A stretch of 64,000 nucleotides of DNA from Cedecea neteri. Lineage in GTDB: Bacteria > Pseudomonadota > Gammaproteobacteria > Enterobacterales > Enterobacteriaceae. This document shows positions 60,990 to 64,000 of the stretch, piece after piece (within the stretch, counting starts at the first letter, position 1; each line of letters begins with the position of its first letter). The notes below the pieces were generated by a model. That model was given only the letters and a program-made list of their open reading frames with translations. It was not told where the DNA came from and made no database searches. Location: positions 2,790,001 to 2,854,000 of the forward strand of contig NZ_CP009451.1 in the NCBI RefSeq assembly GCF_000757825.1. Direction: 5' to 3'. Made by a program: the position numbers and the translations under genes.

Positions 60990-62585
60990 TTAAATTTCCC
61001 ACTCGTTGATGGTTAGGCTGTAGTTATGACCGCCGGAATAATTATTATAATTTCGGAAGTAAGCCGTAGTACCTCCACGAACACAATAGAAAGTATTGTC
61101 ACCGCTGAAATAGTGTGGTGAAGAGAACCCAGCCCCCATTGTAGGTTGGGTATTTGAATAATAAATACAGCTACTGCCATTGAATATATATTGATTGCTA
61201 CAGCTGTTCTGAGACGCGGTTGTTACAAGGATAAACTGATACATCCGTCCAGGAGTGAAGTAGTAGCTGTCGGCAGGTATCAGTTCATGAATACCGTAAC
61301 TACTGCTGCCGTGGTAACCGCTGAAGGTGACGCTATTTGGTTGACCTGGCTCGTCAGGGCCAAAGGTCACCGAAGTTCGGGTATTAATATTCTGATCTTT
61401 GGTATAAGCGCTGACCACGACTTCTTCTGCTTTGGTATTAAAAATCTTCACGGTGGCAATACCGGCGTAATCCGTGGTTAAGGTGCGGGCAGAGGCGTAA
61501 GCGGTCACGCTATTGAGCTCGATATCAATTTCTTGATTGGCGACAACATCCTGTGTTTTTTTGGTCAGGCGATACTGAATCTCGCAGGCGTCTTCCCCAT
61601 CGGCGGTGGCATTATTTTTCAGTATTACGCTGGTTAACGCATCCAGTTGATCGGCCTTAACAAAGGTGATGTTGGCCACACGGTGCTCAACGTGTTCATC
61701 GTAAACTACAGCGGTTAAGCTGTAGACGCCTTCGATCAGGCTGGTGCAGCTGAGCGTCACGCTGCCGTTAGCATCGGTTTCAATGATGGAATCACGCAGG
61801 GATAAGTTGGTGCTTGGGATAAACTGCAGCAGCTTCTGTGGTACCGGGCTTCCAAGCGAATCTTTGAGCATGAATAAAATTTTATTCTCGCTCACACCGT
61901 CGGCCTGGGAACCATTGACCATGATCATCGAATCAAGCACGTATGTCGTGTCAACTTCAACGAAAGTGACTTGTGAAGCGACGGAAGGAAAACTGTCGGT
62001 TGCAGATTTCGCGGTCACCAGCGCCGATTCCGGAGTCGTATCCGTCACATCCAGAATAAAGCCGCCGTTGCTGTCTGTTTCACCAAAGGCAGTGGATAAT
62101 TTTGCATTACCGGAAGTACTGATGACCGAGAAAGTAAGGAATTGATTGGGAACAGGTGCTGAGCCCTGCACCAGATGATAAACAATGCGGTTTGCTGTTT
62201 TACCGTCAGCCAGAGCGTTATTAGACTGAACCGTTGCGGTGAGTACCATGGTATCCACCTGGGTACCAAATTCACTTTCTACTTCTGCCATTTGAATTTC
62301 CTCTTCTACGGAACAAGTTCCCGAAACTTTAATTTTGCCTGCAACCTGGCTGTGCAGTTGCACCGTGCATTTTCCCAGGGCATCCGTTGTGGCCGTTATG
62401 GCCTTAGCATTGTTGCTAAATAATGCTCCCGGCTCTGTTACGCTAAATAAAATACTAATACCATATTGATGGTCTCCATCAGCAATTAGCGTTGCCGTAA
62501 TATCATTGGTGTCAATGTCATTGGCAGCCGCACCTGTTGTGGAGGTTAAGGTGAAATTCACCACGGCAAATTTATCATTGGCCAT
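60990..62585 (-). CDS. Tandem Ig-like repeat protein, paralogue of the 534-aa protein
   Basis: 531 aa from ATG 62585 (AGGAG site). Same plan as its neighbour: about four Big_1-type units (e.g. NNALADGKTANRIVYHLVQG, SQADGVSENKILFMLKDSLG) and a C-terminal domain of about 105 residues with FTPGRMYQFIL, FYCVRGG, and the ending HNYSLTINEW. Units 2-4 are closely similar to the three units of the 306-aa protein, pointing to duplication. No signal peptide. Function unknown. Confidence 0.72.
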   Translation of the reverse strand: MANDKFAVVNFTLTSTTGAAANDIDTNDITATLIADGDHQYGISILFSVTEPGALFSNNAKAITATTDALGKCTVQLHSQVAGKIKVSGTCSVEEEIQMAEVESEFGTQVDTMVLTATVQSNNALADGKTANRIVYHLVQGSAPVPNQFLTFSVISTSGNAKLSTAFGETDSNGGFILDVTDTTPESALVTAKSATDSFPSVASQVTFVEVDTTYVLDSMIMVNGSQADGVSENKILFMLKDSLGSPVPQKLLQFIPSTNLSLRDSIIETDANGSVTLSCTSLIEGVYSLTAVVYDEHVEHRVANITFVKADQLDALTSVILKNNATADGEDACEIQYRLTKKTQDVVANQEIDIELNSVTAYASARTLTTDYAGIATVKIFNTKAEEVVVSAYTKDQNINTRTSVTFGPDEPGQPNSVTFSGYHGSSSYGIHELIPADSYYFTPGRMYQFILVTTASQNSCSNQYIFNGSSCIYYSNTQPTMGAGFSSPHYFSGDNTFYCVRGGTTAYFRNYNNYSGGHNYSLTINEWEI

Positions 62586-62669
62586 GCGTTGGCTCCTGAT
62601 TAATATCAATAGGTGATCGTATTCAGTACACGCTTATCTCTGAATAAACGTATTCATGAATAATTTAAA

Positions 62670-64000
62670 TTAAAAATTACTAAATGAAAGACTGACCGTC
62701 TGGTTAACCTCCGTGCTTTGTGGCGAGGTAATAATGACCCCCGCGGCTGAAACTGCCGTATTGCTAAGAATATCTATTTGGGCAGAGCCGTCGGCGTGTA
62801 GGGAGATATCAACTGTTTCACCAATATTATGTCCGCTTACCTTTAGTGGGGCTGGAACAGCTATCCTTAACGTAGAAATAGCTCGTGCTGCTTTATCTTC
62901 AATAAAAATATAAATGCTGCAGGGTGATATACCGTCTGGCAATGCGCCAGTGGTATTAGCAATAGCATTCACAATGCCATTACCGAGTTGATAGTTTTCG
63001 TAATTTAAATGGCCGTTAATGACGTCATCGGGCGCATTCTCGTTGCTGATGGAGACGGCGACGTCGCCAAGCACAACAGATCTGACCCTGAAGCTATGTA
63101 TGCCGGCAGCATCCATAGTAAATGTATAATTAGCGTTGCCGGTTTCTACAATGGTGGCTCCGGTCTGGCAGCTAACGTTAATTACATCTCCCGCGGGGGC
63201 CTGAATAAAGCCGTAGTTGCAAGGTGCCACGTTGATGGCGTTGTAATCATAAACCGGTGAGCCGTGGGTACCCTTAAATTTGAAATCCGTGGTAATGCCT
63301 TCGGCCAGCAGCGCGCTTCCGGCAGTGGATAAATACTGGGATCCTGCCGTGGTTGTTACCATGTAGGTGGCATACAGCGTGCCTTCAGCCCCTACGGCAT
63401 CGGCATAGGCGGCAGAAACGGTGATATTTTGGGCTCCGGTATTATCAACAATAAGCTCATAAGGCGAGTTGCTATCCGGGACTTCCGCACCTTGTTTATC
63501 TTCACCCCGCATAACGACGATAACGCGGTCACCAATGGCTATCGAGGGATAAGCGATCTCGATGACGATACCGCTATCGGAATGAATGTCACCCAGCTTA
63601 ATTGTGCCATTACTGGCCTGAGGGAACGTAGGGGCCGGCAGCGTGCGCTCCGCGGACATATTAATGAACGCTATTTTGGCATGTGAAACCCGATAAGGGG
63701 TGCTCGTGCTTTTTACCCGGTAATAGATCTCGATTTTGCCTGAGCTAATGGCCTCAGCAACATAGGATGAAAGCGTAAGATGGATGATGCCATGGGTAAT
63801 GTCGGCAGAGGATACCCGATATTCAACGCGGCCATCCACATCGGGGACTGCTTCATTTTCGGTATTAAATCCGCGCCATATTAACGTAATGAGATCGCCA
63901 GCAGCCATATTGCTATAGGCATTAATGTAAATACGAATGCCGTCCGCGACATCATATTGGGTCAGCCAGCCGTTAAGGGCATCAGTGAAATGTGGATTTT
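62670..64000 (-). CDS. Partial gene: larger Ig-like repeat protein, start beyond the window
   Basis: The frame is open to the window edge; an internal ATG at 63908 is not the true start because similar repeat sequence continues upstream of it. At least 440 residues are visible. Two units of about 95 residues begin with D-G-I-x-I or S-G-I-x-I and A-Y-x-x-[IM]-A-x-G-D (GIRIYINAYSNMAAGD, GIVIEIAYPSIAIGD). A middle domain has CQTGATIVETGN, and a final Big_1-like unit contains GALPDGISPCSIYIFIED and ends LSFSNF. Same strand and style as the following three genes. Its N-terminus, which could hold a secretion signal, is not seen. Confidence 0.68.
   Translation of the reverse strand, partial: NPHFTDALNGWLTQYDVADGIRIYINAYSNMAAGDLITLIWRGFNTENEAVPDVDGRVEYRVSSADITHGIIHLTLSSYVAEAISSGKIEIYYRVKSTSTPYRVSHAKIAFINMSAERTLPAPTFPQASNGTIKLGDIHSDSGIVIEIAYPSIAIGDRVIVVMRGEDKQGAEVPDSNSPYELIVDNTGAQNITVSAAYADAVGAEGTLYATYMVTTTAGSQYLSTAGSALLAEGITTDFKFKGTHGSPVYDYNAINVAPCNYGFIQAPAGDVINVSCQTGATIVETGNANYTFTMDAAGIHSFRVRSVVLGDVAVSISNENAPDDVINGHLNYENYQLGNGIVNAIANTTGALPDGISPCSIYIFIEDKAARAISTLRIAVPAPLKVSGHNIGETVDISLHADGSAQIDILSNTAVSAAGVIITSPQSTEVNQTVSLSFSNF

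Overview
The window is chromosomal DNA from a member of the Enterobacteriaceae. It has GC-rich housekeeping genes whose closest remembered relatives are in E. coli and Klebsiella: aglAB, dsdCXA, emrD, fdoGHI-fdhE/fdhD, selAB/selC, aldB, mtlADR-yibL, yjiR/yjiS, nudI. The genus cannot be fixed from the sequence alone. The gene order differs from E. coli K-12. In particular, the selenocysteine genes selC, selA and selB lie within about 15 kb of the selenoenzyme operon fdoGHI-fdhE and its activator fdhD.

Left part (1-22.5 kb): an alpha-glucoside PTS operon (aglA-aglB); a RES-type toxin-antitoxin pair preceded by four GGTTA repeats at exact 9-bp spacing; a secreted GH5-like hydrolase; a polar amino-acid ABC transporter behind a likely tandem ArgR operator; a transporter-LacI-nucleoside hydrolase operon with an 18-bp perfect palindromic operator; the D-serine locus dsdC/dsdXA; the drug exporter emrD; a FhuE-like siderophore receptor; a LysR/SDR divergent pair; and small envelope proteins.

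Middle (22.5-45.9 kb): an AT-rich orphan membrane-protein gene abuts tRNA-Sec. Then come hydrolase and lipoprotein genes and the formate dehydrogenase-O operon, in which a UGA codon and SECIS hairpin split the reading frame of fdoG. An IS110-family element follows. Its ends, target core and bridge RNA can be read directly: it has inserted into a member of a palindromic repeat family that also occurs elsewhere in the window. Next are aldB, selBA, yibF, a LysR/quinone-reductase pair, and the mannitol operon with several CRP sites upstream and a four-copy palindromic repeat array between mtlA and mtlD.

Right part (46-64 kb) is richer in surface and accessory genes: a classical autotransporter, a DUF1471 protein, yjiS/yjiR, a membrane-anchored HEPN protein, nudI, an omptin protease in AT-rich surroundings, a GNAT gene remnant and a Kdo hydroxylase. 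The last 6.5 kb is a minus-strand series of tandem Ig-like (Big_1-type) repeat proteins. They have no visible signal peptide and include one broken member and one that runs off the window. A PapI/FaeA-type regulator gene lies at the downstream end. This cluster and the bridge-RNA element are the most interesting parts of the window.
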